Of a DNA stretch of 44,880 nucleotides, positions 17,400 through 26,830 are shown in pieces (position 1 is the stretch's first letter; each line of letters opens with the position of its first letter). The notes under the pieces are model-generated. The model made no database searches. It had not been told where the DNA came from and worked only from the letters and a program-made list of their open reading frames with translations. The position numbers and the translations under genes are program-made. This DNA comes from Bacteroidales bacterium (GTDB lineage Bacteria; Bacteroidota; Bacteroidia; Bacteroidales; JAIOZK01): positions 1-44,880 of the forward strand of contig JAIOZK010000030.1 in assembly GCA_021740625.1 (NCBI GenBank), given 5' to 3'.

Positions 17400-18671
17400 A
17401 TGCATACAATGGATCCCTGGCTCATTGTCATGATAATGCTCATCTTTTCGGCCTTTTTTTCAGGCATGGAGATCGCCTTTATCAGTTCCAACAAACTCAA
17501 AGTTGAGGTTGACAAAAGCAAAGGTAGTTTATCTGCAAGGATACTTTCGGATTTTATCAACAAACCCTCCCGGTTTATAGGAGCCCTGCTGCTGGGCAAT
17601 AACGTGGCTCTCGTCATCTACGGAACGGCCATGGCAATATTGCTGGAACCTTTTAGTTATGAAGTTTTGCCGGAAAGCATGCAGCACGAATACCTAATAC
17701 TGCTTTTTCAAACACTGATATCTACTTTTATCATACTGCTGGTTGCAGAGTTTGTTCCCAAAGCCTTGTTCCGGATCAAGCCCAATGTTGTATTGGATCT
17801 TTTCGCTGTTCCCCTCCTGTTGTTTTATTATCTTTTTTATCCAATCATCTATATTTTAATCGGTTTTTCGGAATGGGTGTTATTTCGCTTTTTCAGGCTA
17901 AAATCCCCCAACGAAAAATATGTATTCAGTCCCATCGATCTGGATGAATACATTAAAGAATTCTCCTCTGGTGATCAAAAAGAGGAGGGTTCGCAGGAAA
18001 TACAGATCTTCCAGAATGCCATAAACTTTAAAAATGTAAAACTGAGGGAGTGCATGGTGCCCCGCCCGGAGATCGAAGCAGTTGAGGTAAATGAACCCAT
18101 ACATGAGATACGGGAACGTTTTAGCAGTACCGGTCATTCAAAAATCCTTGTTTTCAAAGATAGCATCGACAATGTGATTGGATATACCCATTCTTTTGAC
18201 ATGTTCAGGAATCCGGAGAATATTAAAGACATCCTCAAGTCGATTATCATAGTTCCTGAGACCATTGCAGCAAATGAGGTATTGAAAATGATGATACAGC
18301 AACACAAAAGTGCTGCAGTGGTGGTTGATGAGTTTGGCGGGACTTCCGGAATGGTAACCATGGAAGATATCATCGAGGAGATATTTGGTGAAATAGAAGA
18401 TGAGTACGATGTTGAAGAAATGATTGAAAAACAGGTGAGTCACAAAGAATATATTTTTTCTGCCCGCCTGGAGATCGATTACCTGAACGAAAAGTACAAT
18501 CTCGATCTTCCCAAAAGAGAAGAGTTTGAAACCCTGGCCGGTTTAATCATTAATTATGATGAAAGCATTCCGGTGGAGGGCGATGAGATCCTGATTGACA
18601 ATTTCAGGTTTACCATACTGCAGGCTACAGAGAACAGAATCGAACAAGTAAGGTTGAATATTGAGATATAA
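17400..18671 (+). CDS. CNNM/CBS/CorC_HlyC-type membrane protein (hemolysin family)
   Basis: A 423-residue inner-membrane protein. An N-terminal CNNM (DUF21) domain, with about four hydrophobic segments between residues 1 and 170, includes FFSGMEIAFISSNKLK and LLGNNVALVIYG. Two CBS domains follow (MVPRPEIEAVEVNEPIHEIRE and AAVVVDEFGGTSGMVTMEDI), then a C-terminal CorC_HlyC transporter-associated domain (LAGLIINYDESIPVEGDEI). Members are linked to magnesium export or homeostasis. In gliding Bacteroidota the related GldE works with gliding/T9SS genes, so a GldE-like role is an alternative. It starts 30 bases after lptC and is probably in the same transcript. Confidence 0.92.
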   Translation: MHTMDPWLIVMIMLIFSAFFSGMEIAFISSNKLKVEVDKSKGSLSARILSDFINKPSRFIGALLLGNNVALVIYGTAMAILLEPFSYEVLPESMQHEYLILLFQTLISTFIILLVAEFVPKALFRIKPNVVLDLFAVPLLLFYYLFYPIIYILIGFSEWVLFRFFRLKSPNEKYVFSPIDLDEYIKEFSSGDQKEEGSQEIQIFQNAINFKNVKLRECMVPRPEIEAVEVNEPIHEIRERFSSTGHSKILVFKDSIDNVIGYTHSFDMFRNPENIKDILKSIIIVPETIAANEVLKMMIQQHKSAAVVVDEFGGTSGMVTMEDIIEEIFGEIEDEYDVEEMIEKQVSHKEYIFSARLEIDYLNEKYNLDLPKREEFETLAGLIINYDESIPVEGDEILIDNFRFTILQATENRIEQVRLNIEI

Positions 18672-18801
18672 AGTGAATACAATCTGGTTTTTCAGCTTTG
18701 GCATCATCTCAGAAGTGATCATTAAATATACCGGAAACTTACAAAACCTTGTACAGTAAAATTTTATAATGGATTTGTTTTTTTACTTTAAGTTTCTGTT
18801 G

Positions 18802-18809
18802 TACATTTG
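18802..18809 (+). promoter_or_regulatory. Bacteroidota -7 box TACATTTG
   Basis: TACATTTG lies 21 bases before the foldase ATG and matches TAnnTTTG. A TTTG at 18774-18777 is 24 bases upstream, slightly farther than the usual 19-21. The 159-base gap after the preceding gene supports a separate promoter. Confidence 0.5.
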
Positions 18810-18830
18810 CAGCCTTAAAATTTTTATAAA

Positions 18831-20942
18831 ATGGCGGTAATCGGAAACATAAGAAAACATTCAGGATTAATTGTTATTGTAGTTGGTATAGCCCTGGCCG
18901 CATTTGTGCTGGGCGATTTTGTGAAGAGCGGTCCATCACGGTCCAATGTCATGGGTGAGGTAAATGGTGAGGAAATAACCTACCAGGAATTTTCCAGAGA
19001 ACTGGAAGAAAATATTCAGATTGAAAAGCAGAACAAACAGAAGGAAAGTCTGACTGCAAAGGAAGAATATGGTATCAGGCATCGTACCTGGGATCAAATG
19101 CTTTATGAGATCATTATGGGCGAAGAGTTTGACAAACTGGGCCTCGACGTTTCCGCGGAAGAATTGTTCGAGCTGGTGCAGGGACAGAATCCCCATCAGT
19201 TTATTCTGCAGTCATTTACTGATCCGAATACAGGCCAGTTCAACAGGCAGCGTGTATTGCAGTACCTGCAAAACCTAAACCAGATGGGCCCCGAAGCTAT
19301 GAATCGCTGGATCAATTTCGAACAGGCGATCAAAAAGGACCAGATACAGGAAAAATACAATGCACTTGTTTCCAAAGGCTATTATATCCCTGAAGCGTTC
19401 AAAGAAAAATTGTACAAACAACAGGAAACAGAGGCCATCATCCGCCTGATCGGGAAAAGGTTCTTTGATGTGTCTGATTCACTGGTATCGTTCACCGAAC
19501 AAGAGGTGAAAGAATACTATGAAGAAAACAAATATAAATACGAGCAGGATGCCAGCGTAGATTTTGACTATGTGGTATTTGAAGTACTACCCTCCGAGAC
19601 AGATCACCAAAATGTCAAGCAGGAAGTGGCTGAACTTTATGAAGAATTAAAAGTAACGGATAATGTGCCCATGTTTGTCAATGCAGTATCTGATAAAAGA
19701 TATGATTCAACCTGGTATAAGGAAGGCGAGTTGCCGGTAATGATGGACAGCATCATGATGAATGCTGAGATTGGAACAACGGTTGAACCTTATATGCAGG
19801 ACGGCGCCTACCAGATGGGAAGGTTGATGGATATCGAGTACCGTCCTGATTCTATGGCAGCCAGCCATATCCTGATCGCATACCAGGGCGCATTCAGGGC
19901 ACCCCAGGAAATCACCCGTAGCAGGGATGAAGCGCAACGTCTGGCCGACAGCCTGTTTAATGTCATCCAGAGCAATCCTGCAAAGCTCGAACAAATTGCC
20001 CCTGAAGTTTCTGATGATCCCTCTGTAAAACAAAATGATGGGAATTTGGGCATGTTTGCCGATCAGACGATGGTGAGTGCTTTCAACGAAGCCGTTGTGG
20101 ATGGCAGGGTTGGTGAAGTAAAACTGGTTGAAACTCCATTTGGTTTTCACGTAATCCACATTCTTGATAAACAGGAACCGGTTAAGAAAGTCAGGGTGGC
20201 CATCGTGGAAAGAACCATCGATCCCAGCAACAAAACCGTGCAGAAAATTTATACCGAAGCAAGCGCTTTTGCAGGTGAAAATACGGATATTGCAGATTTT
20301 GAAGAAGCTGCCGCAGAAGAAGGGATGACGATCCGCTCAGCCCCTTCCATTGCGAAGATGACCAATAACGTACCCGGTGTTGAACATCCTAGACCGATCA
20401 TTCGCTGGGCATTTGATGAAAAAGTAAATGTAGGGGAGGTTTCTCCCGTATTCGATATGAACGATCGCTATATCGTGGCCGTATTGAAAGAACGCAGAAA
20501 AGAAGGAGTGAAAAGCCTGGAAGATGTCAGAGATATGATTGAAGGTTTCCTGATCAGAGAGAAGAAAGGAGAATACCTGAAGGAACAGATGGAACAACTG
20601 GAAGGGAATATTTATCAGATGGCCAATGATCTTGGTGTGGAAGTGGATACCCTGACGGTTGCATTCGGCTCCGCGAATCTCTCGGGTTATGGCCGTGAAG
20701 CGGGAGTTATCGGGAAGATCTTTACCCTCGAACCCGGCATACTCTCAGATCCTATCGTTGGAAACAGTGGTGTATACAGGGTGGTACTGGATGAGGTACT
20801 GGAAGCACCCGGAACCGAAAATTACGATCCTTACATCAGGCAGGTACTCGTAAATTTCATCAGAAGAATTGATAATAACAGTGTTTACAGAGCGCTGGAA
20901 GAAGAAGCAAATATCACGGATAACAGGATTACATATTATTAA
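18831..20942 (+). CDS. PpiD/SurA-like periplasmic peptidylprolyl isomerase (foldase)
   Basis: A 703-residue membrane-anchored chaperone. Residues 1-12 are cytoplasmic, and one TM helix follows (SGLIVIVVGIALAAFVLG). Then comes a SurA_N-like chaperone segment beginning GEVNGEEITYQEFSREL. A parvulin rotamase domain lies at about 340-455 (SHILIAYQG, DGNLGMFADQTMVSAFNEAV, FGFHVIHILD). A second, weaker parvulin-like region or chaperone tail fills the C-terminus. PpiD-type proteins help outer-membrane proteins fold as they leave the Sec translocon. It closes the plus-strand envelope block and is followed by a strong terminator. In Bacteroidota, peptidylprolyl isomerases of this size are standard next to the CBS-type gene. 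Confidence 0.93.
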   Translation: MAVIGNIRKHSGLIVIVVGIALAAFVLGDFVKSGPSRSNVMGEVNGEEITYQEFSRELEENIQIEKQNKQKESLTAKEEYGIRHRTWDQMLYEIIMGEEFDKLGLDVSAEELFELVQGQNPHQFILQSFTDPNTGQFNRQRVLQYLQNLNQMGPEAMNRWINFEQAIKKDQIQEKYNALVSKGYYIPEAFKEKLYKQQETEAIIRLIGKRFFDVSDSLVSFTEQEVKEYYEENKYKYEQDASVDFDYVVFEVLPSETDHQNVKQEVAELYEELKVTDNVPMFVNAVSDKRYDSTWYKEGELPVMMDSIMMNAEIGTTVEPYMQDGAYQMGRLMDIEYRPDSMAASHILIAYQGAFRAPQEITRSRDEAQRLADSLFNVIQSNPAKLEQIAPEVSDDPSVKQNDGNLGMFADQTMVSAFNEAVVDGRVGEVKLVETPFGFHVIHILDKQEPVKKVRVAIVERTIDPSNKTVQKIYTEASAFAGENTDIADFEEAAAEEGMTIRSAPSIAKMTNNVPGVEHPRPIIRWAFDEKVNVGEVSPVFDMNDRYIVAVLKERRKEGVKSLEDVRDMIEGFLIREKKGEYLKEQMEQLEGNIYQMANDLGVEVDTLTVAFGSANLSGYGREAGVIGKIFTLEPGILSDPIVGNSGVYRVVLDEVLEAPGTENYDPYIRQVLVNFIRRIDNNSVYRALEEEANITDNRITYY

Positions 20943-20967
20943 AATTGCCAATCCGGAAAAGAAATTG

Positions 20968-20997
20968 AGCCTGTATTTAAAATGCGGGCTTTTTTTT
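20968..20997 (+). terminator. Rho-independent terminator after the foldase gene
   Basis: AGCCTGTATT at 20968-20977 pairs with AATGCGGGCT at 20981-20990 over ten positions, with two G-T pairs and a three-base loop. A run of seven or more T follows. It ends the plus-strand block that begins at coaX. Confidence 0.85.
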
Positions 20998-21098
20998 ATT
21001 AATGTAAGGATTGACCAGGTATTTATTGTCTTGCTAACGGAGATCTTCTTGTGATAAAAGTATTCATTCAGGGCTTATGCATCTCATGAAAAATATTG

Positions 21099-21941
21099 CT
21101 ACAATATTTCTTCCAGCTTGAAAGTCTCCCTGATCCTGACTCCCTTTTCCGTTTCCTGCAGGCTGGCACATTCGTTATACAGGTCGTGTTCAAAAAACAA
21201 AACATAATCATGTTCAAGCGCTTCTTTGTAAAACCTTTCACGGTCTTTGAGTGTTTGCAGGGGCCTTACATCAAATGCCATGATCCAGGGCATGGGGATA
21301 TGTGCTGCTGATGGCATCAGGTCAGCCATGAAAACAATGGTTCTTCCGTGATAATTGATATGGGGGATTACCTGGGCCTCTGTATGCCCATGGTAAAATT
21401 TGATGTCAATGTTGGGCATGATCCCGCCTTCTTCTTCGATCAGCCTGAGTTGCCCGCTTTCTTCAATGGGTAAAATATTTTCTTTTAGAAAAGAAGCTTT
21501 CTCGCGGTGGTTGGGATGTGTTGCCCATTCGTATTGCTTGCGACTCGTCCAATAGGTGGCATTGGGAAAACTTAATGCGTATTCTTTTCCGTCATCCGAA
21601 TAGGTGATGCTTCCACCACAATGATCAAAGTGGAGATGGGTCAGGATAACATCTGTGATATCCTCTGCCGAAAATCCGTTTTTAGCAAGTGATTTTTCCA
21701 GGCTGTCGTCACCGTTCAAATGATAGTGTTTCAGGAATTTTTCATCCTGCTTGTCACCAATCCCATTATCAATCAATATGAGCCGTTCTCCATCCTCGAT
21801 CAGCAGGCAGCGCATGGCCCAGTTGCAAAGGTTGTTCTCATCACTCGGGTATTTCTTTTGCCACAACACTTTGGGTACCACGCCAAACATGGCCCCTCCG
21901 TCCAGTTTAAAGTTACCTGTTTGAATTGTATATAATTTCAT
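21099..21941 (-). CDS. MBL-fold metallohydrolase
   Basis: A 280-residue protein of the metallo-beta-lactamase fold. The dinuclear metal motif THLHFDHCGG lies at about 101-110 (H102, H104, D106, H107). Further ligands are probably the histidine in KFYHGHTEAQ and the one in LFFEHDLY, with the aspartate in VFMADLMP. The layout resembles AHL-lactonase-like and methyl-parathion-hydrolase-like family members, but many unrelated hydrolases share it, so no substrate is claimed. There is no signal peptide, so it is cytoplasmic. It is a single gene with its own promoter and is convergent with the foldase gene. Confidence 0.9.
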   Translation of the reverse strand: MKLYTIQTGNFKLDGGAMFGVVPKVLWQKKYPSDENNLCNWAMRCLLIEDGERLILIDNGIGDKQDEKFLKHYHLNGDDSLEKSLAKNGFSAEDITDVILTHLHFDHCGGSITYSDDGKEYALSFPNATYWTSRKQYEWATHPNHREKASFLKENILPIEESGQLRLIEEEGGIMPNIDIKFYHGHTEAQVIPHINYHGRTIVFMADLMPSAAHIPMPWIMAFDVRPLQTLKDRERFYKEALEHDYVLFFEHDLYNECASLQETEKGVRIRETFKLEEIL

Positions 21942-21963
21942 TATTTAGAATTGTTTTAGATAA

Positions 21964-21993
21964 CAAAGGTATAAAATTCAATTGAGATACAAA
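21964..21993 (-). promoter_or_regulatory. Promoter of the MBL-fold hydrolase gene
   Basis: On the minus strand TTTG (21993-21990) is followed after 18 bases by TACCTTTG (21971-21964), a full match to the -7 consensus. The ATG is 22 bases further on. The spacer is one base shorter than usual. Confidence 0.6.
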
Positions 21994-21995
21994 TA

Positions 21996-23096
21996 TCATC
22001 CTTCAGGCTTGTCGAGTTGATCAAGGGCAAAGGCCCAGGCTCCGATTGCGGCAGCTTTGGAAGTTCCCAGACGTGAGATCCCGACACCAATTCTTTTCAC
22101 CGGATCGTAAGTCACTTTTTTATTTGAAAAAGGGACTTGAATTTCTCTGGAAGAATCGTCCAGAAATTCGGATAAATCTTCAGGATCTTCCAGGTTGAAG
22201 GCTTTCAGTTCGAGTCGGTCCAGTTTTTTATCATCCAGGGAATGAAAATTCCGGTTCATTTCTTCAACAAGGTTTTTCATAAAAACAGGATGTGCCCCTG
22301 AAAGGCCACCTCCGATCACAACCAGCCCATCGACCAATGTGATGGCGCTGGCAATGCAATCGCCGGCTACAATGGATAATTCTTCAAAGGCAGTCAGTGC
22401 TGCATTTTTATTTCCTTCGGTCTTTCCCATGGCGATATCAAAAAGTTCTTTGGGATCGGGGCTTTCCCCTGCTTTCAGGCCTGCTTCCCGGGCAAAAACC
22501 CTTTTCAATCCCCTGATGCTGACACTATCTTCCACGCTCGTTAGGGGGTATAATTTGTTTCTGCTACGGTTGATCTCCCCTGCTGAAGAGTTGTCTCCTC
22601 TAAATAACTTCCCCCCGGATATGATACCCCCTCCGAATCCAGTGCCGAAGGTTACGCCAAGCAGGTTTTTGTATTGCCGTGGATTTTTATTTTCTTTAAG
22701 CTTATTGTTAATGTAGGGAAGAAATCCGCCGATGGCCTCTCCATAGGCAAAAAGATCACCATCGTTGTTGATGTATACAGGGATTCCGAATTTATATTCC
22801 AGCATGGCTTTCAGGGCAACACCATGTTTGAATTGGGGAAGGTTTTCCAGGTCGCCGATGATGCCGTTTTCATAATCGGCTGGTCCGGGAAAGCTGAAAC
22901 TGATCGCTACCGTTTGATGGTTGAGCCTGGATTTAACCTGCTCAAAACCTTCAATGATTGTTTTTAAAATGCTTTCAAGATCTTTGGCTTGTGCCGGTAG
23001 AATGACCGCTTTTATAATCTCTTCCTGGTCCTGTATTGCTGAGAAGTTGAATTTTGTGCCGCCTGCATCCAGGGTCATCACGATTCTATTGTCCAT
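21996..23096 (-). CDS. ROK-family sugar kinase
   Basis: A 366-residue cytoplasmic kinase of the ROK family, which phosphorylates hexoses such as glucose, N-acetylmannosamine or N-acetylglucosamine with ATP. The N-terminal phosphate loop is TLDAGGTKFNFSAI. The catalytic region is PVYINNDGDLFAYGEA, with D in the NND position, followed by GVTFGTGFGGGII. The usual CxCGxxGCxE zinc motif of ROK proteins is absent: after SSAGEINRSRNKLYP the chain goes straight to VEDSVSIRGLKR. This marks a divergent ROK subgroup. No DNA-binding domain precedes it, so it is an enzyme rather than a NagC-type repressor. No sugar transport or catabolism genes are beside it. Confidence 0.88.
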   Translation of the reverse strand: MDNRIVMTLDAGGTKFNFSAIQDQEEIIKAVILPAQAKDLESILKTIIEGFEQVKSRLNHQTVAISFSFPGPADYENGIIGDLENLPQFKHGVALKAMLEYKFGIPVYINNDGDLFAYGEAIGGFLPYINNKLKENKNPRQYKNLLGVTFGTGFGGGIISGGKLFRGDNSSAGEINRSRNKLYPLTSVEDSVSIRGLKRVFAREAGLKAGESPDPKELFDIAMGKTEGNKNAALTAFEELSIVAGDCIASAITLVDGLVVIGGGLSGAHPVFMKNLVEEMNRNFHSLDDKKLDRLELKAFNLEDPEDLSEFLDDSSREIQVPFSNKKVTYDPVKRIGVGISRLGTSKAAAIGAWAFALDQLDKPEG

Positions 23097-23121
23097 GCCT
23101 TTATCCTTTGATAATTTTTTG

Positions 23122-23129
23122 CAAAGATA
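23122..23129 (-). promoter_or_regulatory. Bacteroidota -7 box TATCTTTG upstream of the ROK gene
   Basis: On the minus strand TATCTTTG lies 25 bases before the ROK ATG. No TTTG was found at the matching -33 position. Confidence 0.4.
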
Positions 23130-23165
23130 AAAGATGCAGGCGACATGTTCCGGGGCAGCACCTGC

Positions 23166-23702
23166 CTATTTCTCTTTTCGCTTTTCGACTTTTCTGTAGG
23201 TAGCTTTCAGGCCAAAACCATTTTTCTCCTGCAGCATGATGATTTCATCTCCGGTATCCGAGAGTACCTGGACCTCCTGGTCTGATGCGCTGCTTTTGAA
23301 ATCCTCATATACCATTGGGCCGAAAGGACTGCATTCCAATGTAAAGTAAGTATCGGCGCCGTCACGGCCATGATAAAACTTGCCACCCGGTTCTCCCGGT
23401 TCACGCCAAATTTCGTATTCGATTTCCCAGGCATAAAATGCCCAGCGGTTTCCCATCCAGACCTCACCTTCATAATACATGGTATAATAACCGGTATATG
23501 CCCTGTAATACTCTCCCCATGCGAAATGATAAGGGATGGAGGAAGTACCAACATCAATATACTCGGGTTTGTCATCGACCCAGGTTGCTGAAAGAAAAGC
23601 TTCTCCGGGTCTTCCGTCAGAGCCATACCAGGGTTCTTTGTAACAACCGCTGATCGAAAGGATCAGAATGAAGATCAGCACTGCCCCGCTTTTTCGGGAC
23701 AT
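23166..23702 (-). CDS. Small lipoprotein of unknown function
   Basis: A lipoprotein of about 178 residues. The start at 23702 (MSRKSGAVLIFILILSISGC) gives an ideal signal with lipobox SISGC; an ATG at 23750 would add 16 basic residues and is the alternative. The mature part starts YKEPWYGSDGRPG and is unusually rich in tyrosine and tryptophan (WGEYYRAYTGYYTMYYEGEVW). It ends with a basic tail (KVEKRKEK). It has the look of a compact beta-sandwich, but I do not recognise a family or motif. It is divergent from the M16 peptidase gene and tandem with the ROK gene, which starts 69 bases downstream and has its own -7 box. Confidence 0.75.
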   Translation of the reverse strand: MSRKSGAVLIFILILSISGCYKEPWYGSDGRPGEAFLSATWVDDKPEYIDVGTSSIPYHFAWGEYYRAYTGYYTMYYEGEVWMGNRWAFYAWEIEYEIWREPGEPGGKFYHGRDGADTYFTLECSPFGPMVYEDFKSSASDQEVQVLSDTGDEIIMLQEKNGFGLKATYRKVEKRKEK

Positions 23703-23860
23703 AACTCTCCTGCCTGAGGCCAAAGCCTCTTTTAATACTCTTGGTTTCATGACTTTAAGTTTTTGTTAAACAATTGAGGGATCCACCCCAACAAAACCAA
23801 TTTATGTGCCAAAAATATATTTACCTTAGCAGGCATAACCTCAACCTAAATTTGTTTAAA

Positions 23861-26797
23861 ATGAAACCGATCAAGTTATTATTTTTTGTTGCTGCAGTAT
23901 TCCTGTTTTCTTCCTGCACGCAGAAGAGCGGAAAAACTGAATTTCACACGGATGCCAATGGTTTTCAATACAAAACCATAAAAGGAGATCCTTTTAAAGT
24001 AAGGATCTATGAACTGGATAACGGGCTTAAGGTATACCTGAGTCAAAACCAGGATGAGCCCAGGATACAAACCTTCATTGCAGTGAGAGCGGGTTCGACT
24101 TATGATCCGGCCGAAACCACCGGTCTGGCACATTACTTTGAACACATGATGTTCAAAGGAACCGACGATTTCGGAACCATGAACTGGGAAGCAGAAAAGG
24201 TATATATTGATAAGATCACTGCGCTGTTTGAAAAACACCGGGCTACCGAAGACCCTGATGAAAAGGCCCGAATCTATCATCAGATCGATAGCCTCAGCGG
24301 AATTGCCGCGCAGTTTGCCGTGGCCAACGAATATGATAAAATGATGACTTCCATGGGAGCCCAGGGCACCAATGCCGGTACATCGAATGAGTTTACGGTC
24401 TACATGAACAATATTCCGGCCAACCAGCTAGAAAAATGGATCATGCTGGAGGCAGAACGTTTCAGTGATCCGGTGCTCAGGATTTTCCATACAGAACTGG
24501 AAACGGTCTATGAAGAATTCAACATGTCGCAGGACAATGATGGCAGAAAACTCAACAGGGCGCTGATGGAAGGGCTTTTCCCAACACATCCTTATGGAAC
24601 GCAAACCACCTTGGGCGAACCGGAGCACCTGAAAAATCCATCTATGGTGAACATTATGAATTATTTCGATACCTATTATGTTCCAAATAACATGGCATTC
24701 GCCCTTTCGGGAGATATTGATTTTGCGGAAACCGTCCAACTGATCAATGAATACTGGGGTAACATGGAACCGAATCCAGCACTTCCCGAGCGGGATCTTC
24801 CAGTTGAGGCCCCCATCACTGAACCCCTGGTGAAAGAAGTTGTGGGGCCGGAAGCCGAAACCATGCGCCTGGGATTCCGCTTTGATGGCGCCAATTCGAA
24901 AGATGAAAAATATGTGACCATGATCGATAATATCCTCAGCAACAGCCAGGCAGGATTGATCGACCTGGATCTGAACCAGGAGCAAAAAGTATTGCGGGCC
25001 GGCTCCTATGCCAGCTTTATGATCGATTATGGCATGCATGTTTTCTACGGTAATCCTCGCCAGGGGCAAAGTCTGGATGAGGTAAAGGAGCTTTTGTTAA
25101 AGGAAATTGAGAAAATCAAAAAGGGGAATTTTGAAGACTGGATGCTGGAAGCCATTATCAATGATATGCGCCTGCAACAGATGCGCAGGCAGGAGGGTAA
25201 CTTCAAAGCCTGGTCTTTTGTGGATGCTTTTATCAAGAATATCGACTGGGCAGAAGAGGTGCAGTTTATAGATGAACTGGAAAAAATCACCAAAGAAGAA
25301 CTGGTGCAATTTGCCAATGAGCACTACCAAAACAATTACGTGGTTGTTTATAAAAAAACAGGCAAGGATACCACTTCGGTGAAGCTTGAAAAACCACCCA
25401 TTACACCAGTTGAACTGAACCGTGAGGCACAGTCGGAATTTTTTAAGGAGTTCATGAGCGAACAGCCCGAAAATCTGGAACCGGTCTTTGTGGATTTTGA
25501 TGAAAAGATCAAAAAGGATAAACTAAAAACAGATGTTGACTTCAGGTATATTCATAACAAGACCAATGATATTTTCTCCCTGTACTACATTATTGACATG
25601 GGCAAGGATCATGATCTTCAATTGCCCATTGCCGTGAATTACCTGCCCTATCTTGGTACTGATCAATATAGCCCTGCTGAATTAAAACAGGAATTTTTTA
25701 AACTTGGTTTGAGAATGGGTGTTTCAACAGGCGATGACCGTTCTTATGTTTATGTCTCCGGGCTTGATAAATCTTTCGAAAAAGCTATTGAACTGTTGGA
25801 ACACGTTTTGGCCAATGCCAAACCCGATCAGGAAGTATATGATGAATATGTGAAAGGGATCCAGAAAAAGCGTGCCGATGCCAAATTGAATAAAAATACC
25901 ATATTATGGTCGGGCTTGTTCAATTATGGTAAATATGGTGCATTCAATCCCTTCACCAATATCATGCAGGAGGAAGAACTCAAAAACCTGAATCCGGAGT
26001 TCTTAACCGATCTGATCAAAAATATCTATGCCTACGATCATAGCGTATTTTACTATGGTCCGAAAGAAATGCAACAAGTGAATGGTATTCTTTCGGAACA
26101 ACATCCTGTACCCGATGAACTCTTAGATTTTCCTGAAGAGGTTGAGTATAACGAAGAGGATACAGATGAGAACAAAGTCTATTTCGTGAATTACGATATG
26201 GTGCAAACCAACATCCTCATGTTATCGAAAGATGGTATGTTCAATAAAGATTTGATCCCGGCTTCCAGGTTGTTCGGGGAGTATTACGGATCTGGTTTGT
26301 CCTCCATTGTATTCCAGGATATACGGGAAGCGAGGGGGCTGGCTTACTCTGCATTTGCGGCATTTTCTGTTCCCGGTGAAATGGATGAAAGCAATTATGT
26401 TTACACTTTCGTAGCTACGCAGGCGGATAAACTTGAAGATGCCACGGAAGCCATGCTGAACCTGATGAACGAAATGCCCGAGGCAAAGGCACAGTTCAAG
26501 AATGCCAAAGAGGCGATACAGACACAGATTGAAACCGAGCGGATCACCAAGGCAAATATTTTCTGGACCTGGCTGTCGAACCAGGAAAGGGGGATCGATT
26601 ATGACATCCGCAAAGATGTATATGAATATGCCAAAAATGTTAACCTGGAAGATTTCGAAGCCTTCTTCGATGAATATATCCAAGGAAGGAATTACAATTA
26701 CCTGATCATCGGTAATCGCGACCTGTTGGATATGAAGAAGATGAAAAAGCTTGGGAAAGTTGAAGAGCTGACACTGGAAGAGATCTTTAATTATTGA
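23861..26797 (+). CDS. M16-family zinc metallopeptidase, lipoprotein
   Basis: The start at 23861 gives a lipoprotein signal (MKPIKLLFFVAAVFLFSSC, cysteine 19). An ATG at 23774 would add 29 residues without a signal and is rejected. The inverted zinc motif HxxEH is present as H91-YF-E94-H95 in LAHYFEHMMFKG, with the third ligand region in ETVYEEFNMSQDNDG. The N-terminal catalytic half is followed by a second, apparently non-catalytic M16C half, for a total of about 978 residues, which is the usual size of PqqL/insulinase-like two-domain forms. It is probably periplasmic or at the outer membrane and would degrade peptides; no peptide substrate is evident nearby. Confidence 0.93.
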   Translation: MKPIKLLFFVAAVFLFSSCTQKSGKTEFHTDANGFQYKTIKGDPFKVRIYELDNGLKVYLSQNQDEPRIQTFIAVRAGSTYDPAETTGLAHYFEHMMFKGTDDFGTMNWEAEKVYIDKITALFEKHRATEDPDEKARIYHQIDSLSGIAAQFAVANEYDKMMTSMGAQGTNAGTSNEFTVYMNNIPANQLEKWIMLEAERFSDPVLRIFHTELETVYEEFNMSQDNDGRKLNRALMEGLFPTHPYGTQTTLGEPEHLKNPSMVNIMNYFDTYYVPNNMAFALSGDIDFAETVQLINEYWGNMEPNPALPERDLPVEAPITEPLVKEVVGPEAETMRLGFRFDGANSKDEKYVTMIDNILSNSQAGLIDLDLNQEQKVLRAGSYASFMIDYGMHVFYGNPRQGQSLDEVKELLLKEIEKIKKGNFEDWMLEAIINDMRLQQMRRQEGNFKAWSFVDAFIKNIDWAEEVQFIDELEKITKEELVQFANEHYQNNYVVVYKKTGKDTTSVKLEKPPITPVELNREAQSEFFKEFMSEQPENLEPVFVDFDEKIKKDKLKTDVDFRYIHNKTNDIFSLYYIIDMGKDHDLQLPIAVNYLPYLGTDQYSPAELKQEFFKLGLRMGVSTGDDRSYVYVSGLDKSFEKAIELLEHVLANAKPDQEVYDEYVKGIQKKRADAKLNKNTILWSGLFNYGKYGAFNPFTNIMQEEELKNLNPEFLTDLIKNIYAYDHSVFYYGPKEMQQVNGILSEQHPVPDELLDFPEEVEYNEEDTDENKVYFVNYDMVQTNILMLSKDGMFNKDLIPASRLFGEYYGSGLSSIVFQDIREARGLAYSAFAAFSVPGEMDESNYVYTFVATQADKLEDATEAMLNLMNEMPEAKAQFKNAKEAIQTQIETERITKANIFWTWLSNQERGIDYDIRKDVYEYAKNVNLEDFEAFFDEYIQGRNYNYLIIGNRDLLDMKKMKKLGKVEELTLEEIFNY

Positions 26798-26803
26798 TAC
26801 TGC

Positions 26804-26818
26804 AGGGTCTTAGACCCT
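26804..26818 (+). terminator. Weak hairpin after the M16 peptidase gene
   Basis: AGGGTC pairs with GACCCT across a three-base loop, seven bases past the stop codon. It is followed by TTTGTGT rather than a full T-run, so termination efficiency is doubtful. Confidence 0.35.
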
Positions 26819-26830
26819 TTGTGTCTCCTG

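Noticed and set aside
23716-23729. GAGGC-CAAA-GCCTC hairpin followed by four T, as a plus-strand terminator
   Set aside because: No plus-strand gene lies upstream of it and the T-run is short; it sits in the leader of the minus-strand lipoprotein gene.
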